From Erythrobasidium yunnanense (taxonomy: Eukaryota; Basidiomycota; Cystobasidiomycetes; Erythrobasidiales; Erythrobasidiaceae): a stretch of DNA of 64,000 bases. The position numbers were made by a program, and so were the translations under genes. The stretch lies in NCBI GenBank assembly GCA_001600175.1, contig BCJC01000001.1, forward strand, positions 1,134,065 to 1,198,064, in the 5' to 3' direction. This document shows positions 1 through 11,369 of the stretch, in pieces; within the stretch, counting starts at the first letter, position 1, and every line of letters starts with the position of its first letter. The notes beneath the pieces are model-generated. The model searched no databases and was not told where the DNA came from. It saw only the letters and a program-made list of their open reading frames with translations.

Positions 1-2
1 CT

Positions 3-623
3 TTCAAGCAGCCAACCGCGACGATTCGGTTACCGCATCCTTCATACGTAAAGACGATACTGCCGCTAGAACAGGTTCTACCTGGCAACAATATGCACTA
101 TGTCATTACTGGTTGCTCAGACGAGCAAATCAGGATATGGGACCTATCGCAGCTCGACGATTCGGAAGCTGGACTGGCTTATTCCGACAAGCCAGCGAAG
201 AAGTCTCTGGTATCGAATGCGGCGAACGCTCTTGAAGCGTATAAAGATGGGAAGAAACCCCCGGGGCTAGTGTATGAACTGGAAGGGCACTTCCACGAAG
301 TCTGCAAGCTCATGCTGTGGTCAGCGAAAGATGAGCAAGCTCTGGAGGCTACTACGCAGAGCATCCCAACCTCTTCGGGCTCTGGCAGGGAAGAAGTATA
401 TATCGTCAGTGCTGGATTAGACTGTACAGTCAGGAAATGGAAACTGAAGGATGTCCTGGAGCTCGCTAGGATAGGTGGATCAGGCAGGGAGACGGATGAG
501 AAGACAGAGTCGGAGAAGCAGACTCTCCGCGATATACAATATGGCAGGGAAGAACAGCCCAAAACATCGGCCATGACTGTTGAAGAAGAGGCAGAGCTGG
601 CAGAGCTCATGAATGAAGACTGA
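3..623 (+). CDS. WD40 repeat protein, C-terminal part (5' end outside window)
   Basis: The reading frame is open from the first bases of the window to a TGA at 621-623, so the N-terminus lies upstream. A WD40 blade is visible near residue 30 (TGCSDEQIRIWDL). A second, degenerate repeat around residues 85-145 ends in GLDCTVRKWKLKDVL. The tail is acidic and charged (TVEEEAELAELMNED). WD40 proteins are beta-propeller scaffolds. The visible part gives no enzymatic motif and I cannot assign a specific member. The insert between the two blades holds a low-complexity charged stretch, as in several fungal WD40 proteins of unknown function. The product is certain only at the fold level. Confidence 0.8.
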   Translation, partial: FKQPTATIRLPHPSYVKTILPLEQVLPGNNMHYVITGCSDEQIRIWDLSQLDDSEAGLAYSDKPAKKSLVSNAANALEAYKDGKKPPGLVYELEGHFHEVCKLMLWSAKDEQALEATTQSIPTSSGSGREEVYIVSAGLDCTVRKWKLKDVLELARIGGSGRETDEKTESEKQTLRDIQYGREEQPKTSAMTVEEEAELAELMNED

Positions 624-940
624 TGCGGAACAGCTGGAACATTATGCGTGGAGGGGGTACAAAAAGGGACCCGTTCGCAGAAGGAATGTGCGAACGTCTT
701 TGGAGCTGTCAGGTACACATCTTTATGATGTCAGAAGAAACGCTTCGACAAGGTACGTTTCGCAACGTGAGAGCTTGACCAGAGAAAGCTAGTTGTGTAC
801 TCTAAGCTCGTAGAAAAGCAAAAGTAGAAAGGTCTGATGACATCTTATCTCGTTATCGTGTTTTTTGGTCTCCGCGTTTTTGCTTCTTCTGTCCTGAACG
901 GACTTGAAAACGCAACAGAGTCTACATCAAAAGGAGAACA
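624..940. other. Intergenic, 3' end of WD40 gene and promoter of DUG1
   Basis: No frame here matches a known family. It holds the WD40 gene's 3' end and the upstream region of the dipeptidase. The sequence AAAAGGAGAACA precedes the ATG at 941. No TATA box or other motif stands out. Confidence 0.5.
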
Positions 941-2913
941 ATGGCAGCTACATTCGATACATGGGTTGAAGAGAACCAGGAGTTGCTCATCGAGCGACTC
1001 AGAGAAGTCGTACGCCCAATCCCATGCAAAACCCCATAGCCATACGATGGCTTTCGCAAGAAGCTCGATGACTCTGATGCATGTCAATACCGCTCTTGTT
1101 ACGCATAGGTCCGCATTCCTTCTGTCTCCGGCGACAAGAACTACCGACCACAATGCTTCGAGATGGCCCAATGGGCATTCACGAAGATGCAGTCTCTAGG
1201 CATCGAGTAAGCGACCTATCAGCTTTCACACGAAACCGAAGACCTTGCGAACCAGTCTGAATGCCTTCCCGCTTTCCAGTACCCAGATGTGCCCATTAGG
1301 TACCTGGCTTTTCCATCCCCAAGGGCAAACACAAGCTGACTTGGAATCGCAGGCAAACATACAATGGACGGAGAGGAACTCGAGCTCCCACCTGTCGTGC
1401 TCGGCACGCTGGGTAACGACCCCGCCAAGAAGACCATCCTTCTTTACGGTCACTTGGATGTGCAGCCCGCCAACCTCAGTAGGTTCGCATTGCGGATGCA
1501 GCAGGAAATATCTGATACATGATATACAGGCGATGGATGGGACACCGAGCCTTTCGAGCTTCACCACGACCTGAAATCCGGAAGACTGTATGGTCGAGGA
1601 TCAACAGACGATAAGGGACCTGTGCTAGGCTGGCTCCACGTCATCGAAGCTCATCAAGCTGTAGGACAAGAGCTGCCCGTCAACTTGAAGATGATCTTTG
1701 AGGGTATGGAGGAATCTGGCTCGGTTGGCCTCGAGGAGTTTGTGGTTCGCGAGAAGGATGCCTTCTTCTCCGGCATCGATGCTGTTTGCATTAGCGACAA
1801 TTACTGGCTCACGACCACCACGCCCGCTCTGACTTACGGTCTCCGAGGCCTGATGTACCAGAAGGTCACTATCTCTGGTCCTTCGGCAGATCTACACTCC
1901 GGAGTCTTCGGAGGTACCGTACACGAGCCAATGACCGATCTCTTCCATCTCTTCAGCAAGCTCGTCTCCCCATCTGGAGAGATCCTCGTTCCTGGCATCA
2001 AGGAGCTCATTGCCCCGCTCACAGATGAGGAGAAGAAGCGATACGAGGTCATGGACTTCCAGACATCTGATCTGGAAGCAGCTGTTGGCAATAAGACCTT
2101 GCTTTCCGACGACAAGGCTACTGTCCTTATGGGCCGGTGAGCCGCAGGTGGTTCGCAACGAACGCATGCTAATATACAATATCTAGTATGCGCAACCCGT
2201 GCTTGTCCCTACACGGTATCGAAGGTGCCTTCTCCTCAGCCGGAAGCAAGACCGTCATCCCAGCCAAGGTCTCCGGCAAATACTCCATCCGACTTGTGCC
2301 AAACTTGACACCCGAAGCAGTCTCATCCATCTGCACTACATTCTTGCAAAGCGAGTTCGAGAAGCTGGGATCAAAGAACAAAATTTCCATCGAAACTCTG
2401 CATGGAGGCAAGCCTTGGTTGGCCGACCCTAACCACTGGAACTTTAGAGCCGCAGCAGCAGCTACAGAGAAGGTCTACAACAAAAAGCCAGATCTTACAA
2501 GAGAGGGAGGGTAAGTCATACGACTTTGCCAAATTTTATCTCTGCTAATCGTGAGGCAGGTCCATCCCAATCACCCTTACCTTCCAAGAAGTACTTGGAA
2601 AGAATACGCTCCTACTTCCAATGGTAACAAAGCCCATTCCAGAGTTATTGAAAAGTAAGTCGTTCTGACGTTTAGCTCTGCAGGGCCGGTCCGACGATGG
2701 CGCTCACTCAATTAACGAGGTCGGTCTACATCCATCGAGGTCAGTGTGCAAGCATAGTTAATCCTTGTCTATTATAGAAACTGGACATTGACAATTACAT
2801 TCGTGGCACCAAGCTGCTTGGAGAGTAAGTCCTTAGTCCGCTGTCGTTATTTTCGCTTGCTAACCGTGCAACACAGATACCTTCACGAAGTCGCTAAGCT
2901 TAGTGATCAGTAG
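941..2913 (+). CDS. DUG1: Cytosolic Cys-Gly metallodipeptidase (M20 family, DUG1/CNDP2)
   Basis: An M20 zinc peptidase that in yeast hydrolyses Cys-Gly during glutathione breakdown. Exon 1 (941-1009) joins exon 2 at 1109 to give [17 protein letters not shown]; later exons carry [17 protein letters not shown] and the metal site GHLDVQPA. Further ligands and catalytic residues follow: [18 protein letters not shown], the EGMEESGS glutamates, ISDN, and LHSGVFGG. The last histidine motif (GAHSINE) sits in a 3' exon near 2730. The C-terminus is [27 protein letters not shown] with a stop at 2911-2913. At least eight introns are needed, all with ordinary GT-AG ends. All zinc ligands expected for the family are present, so the enzyme looks functional. 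The region around 1207-1360 contains two or more introns whose borders I did not fix exactly. Confidence 0.93.
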
Positions 2914-3152
2914 TAAGCTTTAAATCAACATTCTAATGTCGAACAGTCATAAAAAAATGAGGGGGTCATAAGGCCGGATGTGCGTCGAAATCTGGCTCGT
3001 CCTTGCAGAGCTATGCGGTTGTGAGGCCGTAGTAGATACAATATTATATATACATATATACAATCATACCGCAAATACAGCCTTTGTCGCCAACACTCAT
3101 GCGCTCAGGCGCGACGTGTTTACGTCTTTCGACCTTCTGACATTCGCTTACC

Positions 3153-4442
3153 ATGAACGGATCAGCTGAACCGCCGAGTACGCCGACAAGCAGCAGCAGT
3201 AGTGGGATCAATGGGCGACCTCGCAAGCCTTCGACGCTCAAGAAACGGCGCCCGAGCGTGAGCAGTGCAGCGAGTGCAGGAGTAAACACAAGCGCAGGGC
3301 CAGGACCGTCACCTTTGAGGAGAGAAATATCGAGAGGCGATAGACACGAGTACACGCGCGAAAGCGAGCTGTTCAAGCGGCTCATCAAGTATGAAATCCC
3401 AAGAAGTCAGTAGGCCGAGCTACAGCGAAAGAGCAAGCGCAGCATCAAATAAAGCAGTCGCTGATGATATGTGTATGTTTACAGAGATGCTACATACATC
3501 TATTGGTCAGCTGGCTTTTGTCGCGAAAGTACCGCCTGAATGCGAGCTGACGGCATTTGCTCCTATTCCCGACATACATCTATACAGGCTTCCTTGCTCT
3601 CTACCTCTATATAAGCCATCAAGATGTATACAGCCTGGTCAAAGGCCTTTCCTACGCATTGGCCGTTGTCTCGACGGCAGACGTGCTTCGTTTCATGTCG
3701 CGGAGGATAGAAAGGAGGTATGAGAGCTTACTAGGCTTCCTTATGCGTGAGAGCGAGAAGGTGAGAATATGCGAACCTGGTTTGGCAGCGGCTGACAGCT
3801 TGTTCAGACCACCTGGAACGGCGTCATTTGGTACCTCGTTGGCGTTATTTTCGTTCTATCAGTTCTACCAAGAGGTGTGCTTCATATCAGATCGACCTGA
3901 TCACCACTGAGCTCCTTGTATCAGACATCGCGGTACTTTCGGTGGTTCTTCTATCCTGGGCAGACACCTCGGCCTCAGTTGTCGGTCGCAAGTTTGGCAA
4001 ATATACGCCCAAGCTTCCTGCACCTCCCTTCGCAAAACGCAAGTCGCTCGCTGGCACGACTGGTGCCTTCGTCGTGGGAGCCTTCTCCGCATGGTTCTTC
4101 TATACCTACGCGGCTCCGCATGGATCAGAAAACGATCTTTCGTGGATCGGACCAGGCATCACTGCTTCACGTCTACCAGCATGGGTCCAGCGCTTCGTGA
4201 CGAGCCGCTATATTGGCAAATCTACTGGATTCCCAGCTTGGCTGAATGTCGGAAATGGCCGAAAAATTACGACAAGATTCCCTGCACCTAAGAGCACGAT
4301 ACCTCTTTGGCAGTTGCAGCTTATCGTAGCGACTGCGACGGCAATTGCGGAAGGATTCGATGTATATGGGCTGGACGACAATCTTATTCTACCTGTCGTT
4401 AGCGGACTCCTCATCTGGGCAGCTCTCTACCTCCTAGGGTGA
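3153..4442 (+). CDS. DGK1: CTP-dependent diacylglycerol kinase (DGK1-like ER membrane protein)
   Basis: Yeast Dgk1 phosphorylates diacylglycerol with CTP in the ER and nuclear membrane to make phosphatidic acid. Five exons are supported: 3153-3405, 3485-3505, 3588-3760, 3808-3874 and 3925-4442. Exon 2 is only 21 bases and supplies KMLHTSIG. The joined protein reads YEIPRKMLHTSIGFLALYLY, then STADVLRFMSRRIERRYES, LGFLMRESEK, TTWNGVIWYLVGV and LLSWADTSASVVGRKFG. These are the hallmark stretches of the DGK1/SEC59-type cytidine-dependent kinase family. The first 70 residues are Ser/Pro-rich, basic and probably cytosolic. Several hydrophobic segments follow, and the protein ends in one (VVSGLLIWAALYLLG). 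Dolichol kinase is a relative, but the RFxSxxxERxYES and LMRESEK motifs favour DGK1. Confidence 0.88.
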
Positions 4443-4904
4443 TAGATGGCCCAAAAATCTCGACGTCTCAGAACAGCCCTCCCTCATTTCATCTCCAATA
4501 CCTCCCTTCGTATGTCGATACCCATGCTGCCGCAACTAAGAAACTGCCAGTCTGCCCTGCCGTTCGTAATTCTCTTTTGTTATTCAAAAAGTACCTAGAA
4601 CTGTAGTCTCACGATCTCCAAATCATTGGTCCATCTGTTGTCAATTAGCTGTCGGCCACGGCTGCTCCTGCGGAAGGTTTGGGCTGGATACACATATGAA
4701 ATCAGTATCATAGGAAACTCAAGCAGAGCGATCTGGCCGTGTATTGCTCGGGAAGCATATAATCTATAACGACGAAGTATGAGGCAGGTGTACTGGCTTT
4801 CCGTATCTGTTGACTAAATGCGTATATGCGTATGCGCTATGCTTGTATATGTTTGACCTATTCTATAACTCCTGCACGGCCTTTAACTTCATCTAGGACA
4901 GAAG
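4443..4904. other. Convergent intergenic region
   Basis: This lies between two 3' ends (DGK1-like on plus, lipase on minus). It is T-rich and AT-rich in patches, as expected for polyadenylation regions. I see no supported gene. Confidence 0.5.
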
Positions 4905-7706
4905 TCACTGCTCGAAACTGATATCCTCCTCTATATCTAAACTCTTGACGCTGCTTGGCCTTCTGACCAGCTTCTTTTCTCCCTCTCTAGCTAATTCATC
5001 CAATGTTTTCTTTCCCTCCTGCTGAGCATCCGGTTTCGCCGACAGCTTACTCCACAGCATGACTCCCAATCCTGCATTCTCCGTCTCCCCGTCCAAGCCT
5101 GTTGAGCTATCCTGCCCTTTCACAGCTTGCCAAGCAAGTTCTTCATCCCACATTCCTGCGACAGCTGAAAGAGGTGGATTCTCATCAACCATATCTCTAG
5201 ACAGGAAGCCTGCTTTCGCTGCCTTCCGACGATCCTTTAACTTCACCTTCCTCCAGTATAGCAGGTCGCGCAGGTAGCGCTTGTCCCATTCTCGACGTTT
5301 CTCTAGCCAGCGCTTGATAGGCCCTTCAGGCGAGATTCGGCCTATCTCTTGTCTAGACATAGTCAAAGCAACTAGCTCGTCTTCTGGCTCCATTGGACGG
5401 ATGAAAGCATCCGGCGAAACACGCTGTCGAACCATATTGTTGTCGAAGAATGGCTCCCTCCCAGTCACCTTGACATAGGTCTGTTCGCCCTCATCTGGGA
5501 AGACAAGCGTTTTTGTGGATGAGGTCTCAATTCTATGATTTGGAGAATTCGTGTTTGTATTGCTTGCTGTCTGTTCATCGGTGCCGTTGGGTGTGCTGTT
5601 CCCGTTACCGAAGACATCGCCATCAGACGAAGACTCCGAATCCTCTTCGTAGTCAGACATGCTTTCATTCTCGTTGTTTGCGATAGAAGCGTCTTCGTCC
5701 GTAACGACAGATGCTTCATCGGACTGCATAGAGTGTATGCTCTCCATCAAGGAATGTTTCCTTGGGCGACCTAGGAAGCCGTTCGAGCTGTTTGTGTCTG
5801 ATCTGAAGCGAATAGGAGAAGTAGGGGGAGATCTTCCAGATTCCGAGAAGCGTCGCGTGCGGCCTTCTTGGTCATTCATGTCGGCTTTGACAGCACTGGG
5901 CCAGTTCCTCCATCTAGGCGGAGAAGCATCTTGACCAGGAGGCATAGCAGCTTCTTCCTTCCCGTCATCCATAGCATAGTCACGATGAGTCTGGTCCTCG
6001 TCTAATTTCTCAAGCTCTGCTTTACCTTCTCTTTCGATGCGCGCTTGAGCTGCTTGTAATGCCCATAAAGAGAAAGAAGCGGCTGCTCTGTACTGTGATT
6101 TTGCAGGCTTCGAAAAGGATAGCGTTGTGGTCACATGACAGCAGGAGTCGTACATCTGCAAGTGGACTTTGGTGGGCGCGTATTTGTCGATCTTTTGCCG
6201 TTGATTGGCTGGAGACACATCGCATAAAACAGTTAGTGATAGGCTCTCCGTATATATTGTGCCTCGTCAACTCACGATAGCGGTCCAGGGTATCATCGGC
6301 AGGTGGATATTTGGCTGGGTTTGCGGCTTTATGTGCCAAGTAGACAATCTCATCGGCTAGTAATTCCTCAGACCCGCCAATCTATCCATGAACAGTGTAA
6401 TTAGCCTTCAAGGTGGCATAGTAGGCGAAGAGCCGCGACTCACGACAAGCATAGGCGAAAGTCCACCAAGACTGCCTTGGTTGATAAGCGTGACCATAGG
6501 ATGCGCGACCATCGCATTGGCAGAATATAACTGTATCTGTTCTTTGACCACCAATTCTTTCTTCCCCCTTTTAAAGACCATAGGATCGCCTCGCAGCGGA
6601 GGCCAGGCCAAACTCGGCGCGTAGTGGAAGCCATGATTGGGTATGTAATCTCCGTCTCCACTGCCCATCACGGAAGGGAAAGAGTGAGTCAGGTCGACCC
6701 AAGGCGAAATCAGGACGCTGCCGGCTGGAAGGGGAAGACCAGCATCACGGAGCAGAATCTGCAGGGCGAGTGCAAGGCCTGCACCGGAGGAATCGCCGTA
6801 TAGCGTGACATTGTGCGGCTGTATTGGTAGAGCGCCCGAGTCTGGTGGAGGAGCTATGAGGTATAGATAGGCTGCCAGGGCATCGTGAAGCGAACAGGGA
6901 AAGGGATACTGAGGTGCTAAGCGAAATGAGCTAAATAATTCAAGTCAGCTTACAACCAATAACCTTGACCTTCGCACCTTACACCGAGAAAGCCCTGGCA
7001 GCCAACTTCCGCGCATGCCGCTGAATCTGGTATCTATGTGTACCATTTCCAGCGAAGTAGTGCGCCCCTCCATGTAGATATAAGATAACTCTTGTCGGGT
7101 GCTGCTTGCCCGCTTTCGCACTAGCCTCCCTCTTGTTTGCATCTCTGAGCATCTCGATCCACTCTCCAAAAAGCGGTCTCGCTCGCAACGTCCACCATTT
7201 GTGCCCGCCTACATCTTTCAATCCTGGATCGTCCTGTTCAAGATGGGTGCGAAGCAGTTGCGCTGAAGCATCCAAGATATCGGCAGGGATCTCTACGATT
7301 TTCTTCTCGGCCCAAGACGGTGTAGGTGTTTCCTTGCCTGTAAAAGACTGTAGTTCTTCGATAGTATGCGTTGCTGCGAACCTGTTTACGCGCGATGCGA
7401 CTTAGTTCCGGCTTGTCATCCATTTCGACGATCGGCTTACTGCAAGAACTCCTTGACGAGAGCCAAACCCTCTGCATAACTTAGCTCTTGTACTGCTTTC
7501 CCTCTGTTCTTCCTCTTGTACACCATATGCTTGAAAAGAGTGGCGATGAAGGTCGGAGTTGCATCTATCGCGACGTTGACGCTATCGAGGGATGGCGTTC
7601 TGCGCACAGCAGCCAGAATGAAGCCACACGTATCGAATATCGCGACGAGGACGGTGAACGCGAAGACATCGAGCCAGAAGCGAACCGTGTGATGGCTCTT
7701 TGTCAT
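4905..7706 (-). CDS. Hormone-sensitive-lipase-type alpha/beta hydrolase with long acidic C-terminal tail
   Basis: An esterase/lipase of the HSL (alpha/beta hydrolase-3) family. The N-terminus (start 7706) has a hydrophobic segment near residues 10-33, so it is probably membrane-anchored. The oxyanion motif is ILYLHGGAHYFAGN (about 7070-7090). The nucleophile elbow is LYGDSSGAGLALAL (about 6780). The acid is in ADEIVYLAHKAANPAK and the base in YDSCCHV. All three catalytic residues are therefore present on separate exons, in the right order. At least five introns interrupt the gene; the first joins KEFLQ to FAATHTIEEL across 7374-7439. After the hydrolase fold comes a tail of more than 300 residues, rich in Ser, Asp, Glu and Asn, with SP/TP sites. 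Fungal members often have such tails, probably regulatory. The natural substrate cannot be told from the sequence. Confidence 0.87.
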
Positions 7707-8031
7707 GATTGCTTTGGCCTGGCAGGTACGCTGGCAAGCATTAGCTCCTCGTCTGCTCTATCACTCCATATCGATCTTGAAGCTGAGGAGTTGGCAGAAA
7801 GGGAAAGGTAAAAGGGTAAAGGCAGACTCTTGAGATCAGATTGCTGCGATTTCACGTCAGAGACATGTCATGTCACGTTCGACGGCGCAGCAGAAGGATG
7901 GGAAGAAGCTGCAGGAGTAGCAGAATTGACGATATATCTTGATGGTGGTATGGAATCAGTCAGAAGCCAAAGAGCTTGCACGTCGGATTAGCGCTTGTTG
8001 CTTTTTTGGCGACACTTTCTGACTGTCCGCT
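7707..8031. other. Divergent promoter region between lipase and PLP2 genes
   Basis: The space separates two genes read outward. Frames on both strands run through it, but none resembles a family or links by splicing to a neighbour. No clear TATA box is seen. Confidence 0.5.
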
Positions 8032-9133
8032 ATGAACTTCGACGACGCTGGCGGGAGCAGCACCATCTTACCATCAAACAGCAGCTACAGACCGACGCAA
8101 GGAGCCATCAGACACAGCGAAGATACAGAATTGTCCGTCATCTATGGGTACCACGCAAGATGCAGCTGAAACCACCATGTATGCAGCAACGACGCCCTCC
8201 GCGCAAGAGGCATACTCCCACCAAAGCCTAGCAATGGACGCAGCCCTTCGCCAGACCTACATGACCATGCAGCACCGACAGCTCGAGATAGAGCTGAAGC
8301 TGCCGACCTGGATGATGACGATGACCTCCTAGGCCTCGAAGATGACATCCCACAGCATATACTGGAGAAGTATCGCGAAAGCAGACTGCAAGAAGTGCAG
8401 AAAATCGCGAAGACAAGCAGGTTTGGGAGCATGATACCGATAGGAAGGGATGGATACACGAGGGAAGTAACAGAGGCTAGCAAGCAAGATATAGAACAGC
8501 AACAAGATATGGAGGAGAGCGAATTCCAAGGCGAAGGGACGGGAGTAGTCTGCTTTCTCTGGAAAGACTCGTAGGTCGACCTCATGACCGAAAGTAGATA
8601 TGCGCTGACGCCTCGCCTTCCAGAGTTCCCGAGTCGCATCTGCTGCAGAAGCATCTCGAAAAGCTGGCCACATCATATCCATCCACTAAATTCGTCAGTA
8701 TACGAGGCGACATGTGCATAGCGAATTATCCGTACGTATACGCGTTCGCAAACCCTGTGTCCAAGCTTATTTTTGAGTCGCAACAGGGACAAGAACATAC
8801 CTACCATGCTGCTCTATCGACGGGGACAGCTGGTGAAGCAGATAATCGGGCTGCGGCCAGAAGTAGGGCTCAAGGGCATGCAAACAACAGCAGTCGGTAC
8901 GTATACGGTGTTCTGCTTCATTTGCTTATTCTGACAACGTGTATTACATAGATGTGGAAGCGCTCCTCACGATATGCGATATCATCGATCCTTTCCTCAA
9001 AGCTGCACCTACCACAAATCCATCACGGCGGCAAGATGATGACGATTCCGAAGACGAACCCATTTCCCAAAGGAAGATAAGGAAGGGAGTGACTGTTTCG
9101 CAAGCGGATGACGACGATGAGCTGGATTTATAG
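8032..9133 (+). CDS. PLP2: Phosducin-like protein, PhLP2/Plp2 type
   Basis: PhLP2 proteins are thioredoxin-fold cofactors of the CCT chaperonin for actin and tubulin folding. Exon 1 (8032-8132) joins exon 2 at 8187 over a 54-base intron and creates EDTEFNDALRARGILPPK, the signature at the start of this subfamily. Then come LEDDIPQHILEKYRESR, FGSMIPIGRDGYTREVT, VVCFLWKDS, VPESHLLQKHLEKLA and CIANYP. After another intron come DKNVPTLLLYRRGQ and VKQIIGL. The tail is acidic (DDDELDL). Five exons are required. The CxxC of true thioredoxins is absent, as expected. The N-terminal EFNDALR..GILPPK motif separates it from the Plp1/TXNDC9 group. Confidence 0.9.
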
Positions 9134-9608
9134 CTATCCTGCACCGGCTAGGAGTAACCTTCAAGGCGTCTGTGGATGCCTGCTGCCATCAGGCACATGC
9201 ATACAGTCTAAAGGGAACAACGACTCGTGCCAGGAGAAAAGGCGCCTTAAAAGACAGGTTACGGATGCTTGGAAGCATCGGCAGAGCATGACGTGGGCTG
9301 TACCTGACCGAGCAAGAGCGCCAAGTATGGCATGTTGAGGCAAAAGCTCACAGCGTAGATCGCAGACATGAAAGGAGACCCCATGCGAATTTTAGCGATG
9401 ACTGCCGCTTTCTGAGCAGCACGGTCTAGTACTACAACGACAAGATTTGGATGCTGTATGCAACTACGTACTAAGCTATAATACTGAAAAGACACTTCGC
9501 GAGATTCGATACTATCTAGATGGCTTCACTGAATTAACGACGTGATTCCTGCTGATACTGATACTTCAGAAATCATTACAGATGCCAATTTGAGCCGAGG
9601 TGAATAGG
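9134..9608. other. Convergent intergenic region, nothing recognised
   Basis: It lies between the 3' ends of PLP2 and the CPL1-like gene. Short frames on both strands have no family resemblance and no splice partners. Confidence 0.5.
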
Positions 9609-10601
9609 CTAGAGGGAGTGTCCCGAATGCAGGGTACCTCGTCGTTTTGCACTACGGCTCTTCTGCGGCACGCATCTCTCACCTGTCGAAAGGTAGCCTT
9701 TTCGACAATCATGTACCGTACACCTGCCTGCTGAGCATGACACCGATGTCGCGTGAGGAATCGCTTCGCACTGCACGGACGAATGATCAGCTCGTTGCCC
9801 ACCGATGTGCGTATGCTAGGCGCTTACATCGTTACTACACGAGCCACAGCTGTTGAGCTCATTGTCCGAGACGCACTCGTACTCCTGCACGGCAGGGCTG
9901 TCCCACGCCGTTTTGGAGTGTTTAATCGGACATGCCAGCAAATCCGAAGGACACTGCTTCGCCATCTGCTTGTCCAGCTCTATCTGCTTGAAGGACAGCG
10001 CACGTTTCTTGCCAGCACCCGTGGGAAGCGTCGTTGTGGAGTTGTCGGAGTTCACACAGCCTGAATAGCCATAGCTTTGAGGTATCAGGCCGAGAGCGTA
10101 AAGAACTTGACAACTGCCGAGGATCCCGCTGAAATAGTTTTTCGTGTATCCCCAGCCGGATGTACCTTTGCAAGTGCTGATGTTCAGGAACAACACGTCA
10201 GCAATAACTTCGTAGATTGGATAAAATGTGATCTGGCTCACTATGTCTTGAGATCTGCAAAGGACGAGACGAGACGATCAGTAAAGGTAAAGGACAGGGC
10301 TTAATGCTTGGGTACTCACAACAATATCCAGGATTACCAACCACAGTATATGCATTGCACAATGGCGTAGATTCACATAGGGCTTCGCATTGAGGTACAG
10401 ACAAGGGATTCTTCCCTCCAATATTCCCGCAGTAGATGTCCTGAATGAATATATCTTAGTCTTGTAGACTCTTAATCTAGTATCGGCATAGCTATTCACT
10501 GTGTTTGCCATGCGAGACCAGGTGAGCGCTTCAACGCCAATTGCATGTAGAGCTAGCAATGCGTAGAAACTCTGTAGTGTTGACGAGGATAGTAGCTTCA
10601 T
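9609..10601 (-). CDS. Secreted cysteine-rich protein with CPL1-like domain
   Basis: The start at 10601 encodes a classical signal peptide (MKLLSSSTLQSFYALLALHA, cleavage likely near VEA). An N-terminal cysteine cluster follows (YCGNIGGKNPLSVPQC, EALCESTPLCNAYTVV). A charged linker with KKRAL leads to the C-terminal CPL1-like domain: CPSDLLACPIKHS, EYECVSDNELNSCGSC. After an intron come CEAIPHATSVSCSAGRC and GYLSTGERCVPQ, ending at 9609-9611. The domain is common in basidiomycetes; CPL1 was named in Cryptococcus, where it is needed for virulence and capsule. Here it suggests an extracellular or wall protein rather than any fixed activity. The 3' two exons are secure. The two introns between about 10443 and 10180 contain alternative junctions that I could not settle. 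Confidence 0.8.
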
Positions 10602-11369
10602 GTTTGATGTTCGAGGTGTGTTTAGGATGTCAGAAGAGAAGAGTTGATAGTATACGCAGCAAATGCTGCTGGATCTCCCAAGATTAAGCGGCTATCACTT
10701 CCAAGTCAGTCTGAGAGACCGTCGGCAGCAAAGCCTAGATTGAGGGCCATGGAGGACGTAATGCCCCTAGATTGTCAGGTCCTAGATTTCTCTGAGTGTT
10801 TTGAGACACGGTAATTCAGTTCCTGCCTGCCTATTCCGGCGTACGAAGGCTGGCGAACCTCAATGCGGACAGAGGTATGAAGTAAGATTAAACGCATGTC
10901 GATATGGTATTCGACCGAGTTGCTGCTGCTCGGTCATCGTGGCATGGCCTGCGAGTTTCAAGTCTTTCTCGAAGTCGGTCAAGCCAGCTGGCTCAGGCTG
11001 ACTGGAAGGGTGGTCCAGCAGCGACGTGAACAAGCATCGTTGGAAGCTTCAATGTGTTCTCTTGTTGCAGCGCAGCAAGCGTAATATGGATATGTGAACA
11101 GCGTCTTGGGCCGACCTCTCAAACCGGCGCTTCTTGGATTGTCTCGATGTCGGGGTTGTGCTGACGGTTCAGCCAGCTCCCAGCAAGCTCCAGTCCCATC
11201 GAGATTCGTCTATTCTGCGTTACATTTCGTGTTCTTCTGCTGAACGGGCTACACGAGTCAGTCTGGAAGCAAGCTTTTGGCCAAAGCCTAGCCGACTTTC
11301 CAGCTCTTGGAAGCCATGAACCAGAACACACTGGCTACCTACCTACTGGCTACTGCTTCGAGAAGATCA
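10602..11369. other. Divergent intergenic region (CPL1-like / MFS 1), no gene recognised
   Basis: About 770 bases separate two divergent genes and must hold both promoters. Open frames here (for example 10801-11001 and 11134-11319) are compositionally plain and match nothing I know. No tRNA-like fold or repeat was noticed. Confidence 0.45.

Noticed and set aside
179-718. Long minus-strand frame overlapping the WD40 gene
   Set aside because: Mirror of a real coding region, with Ser/Cys-rich low-quality sequence and no family match.
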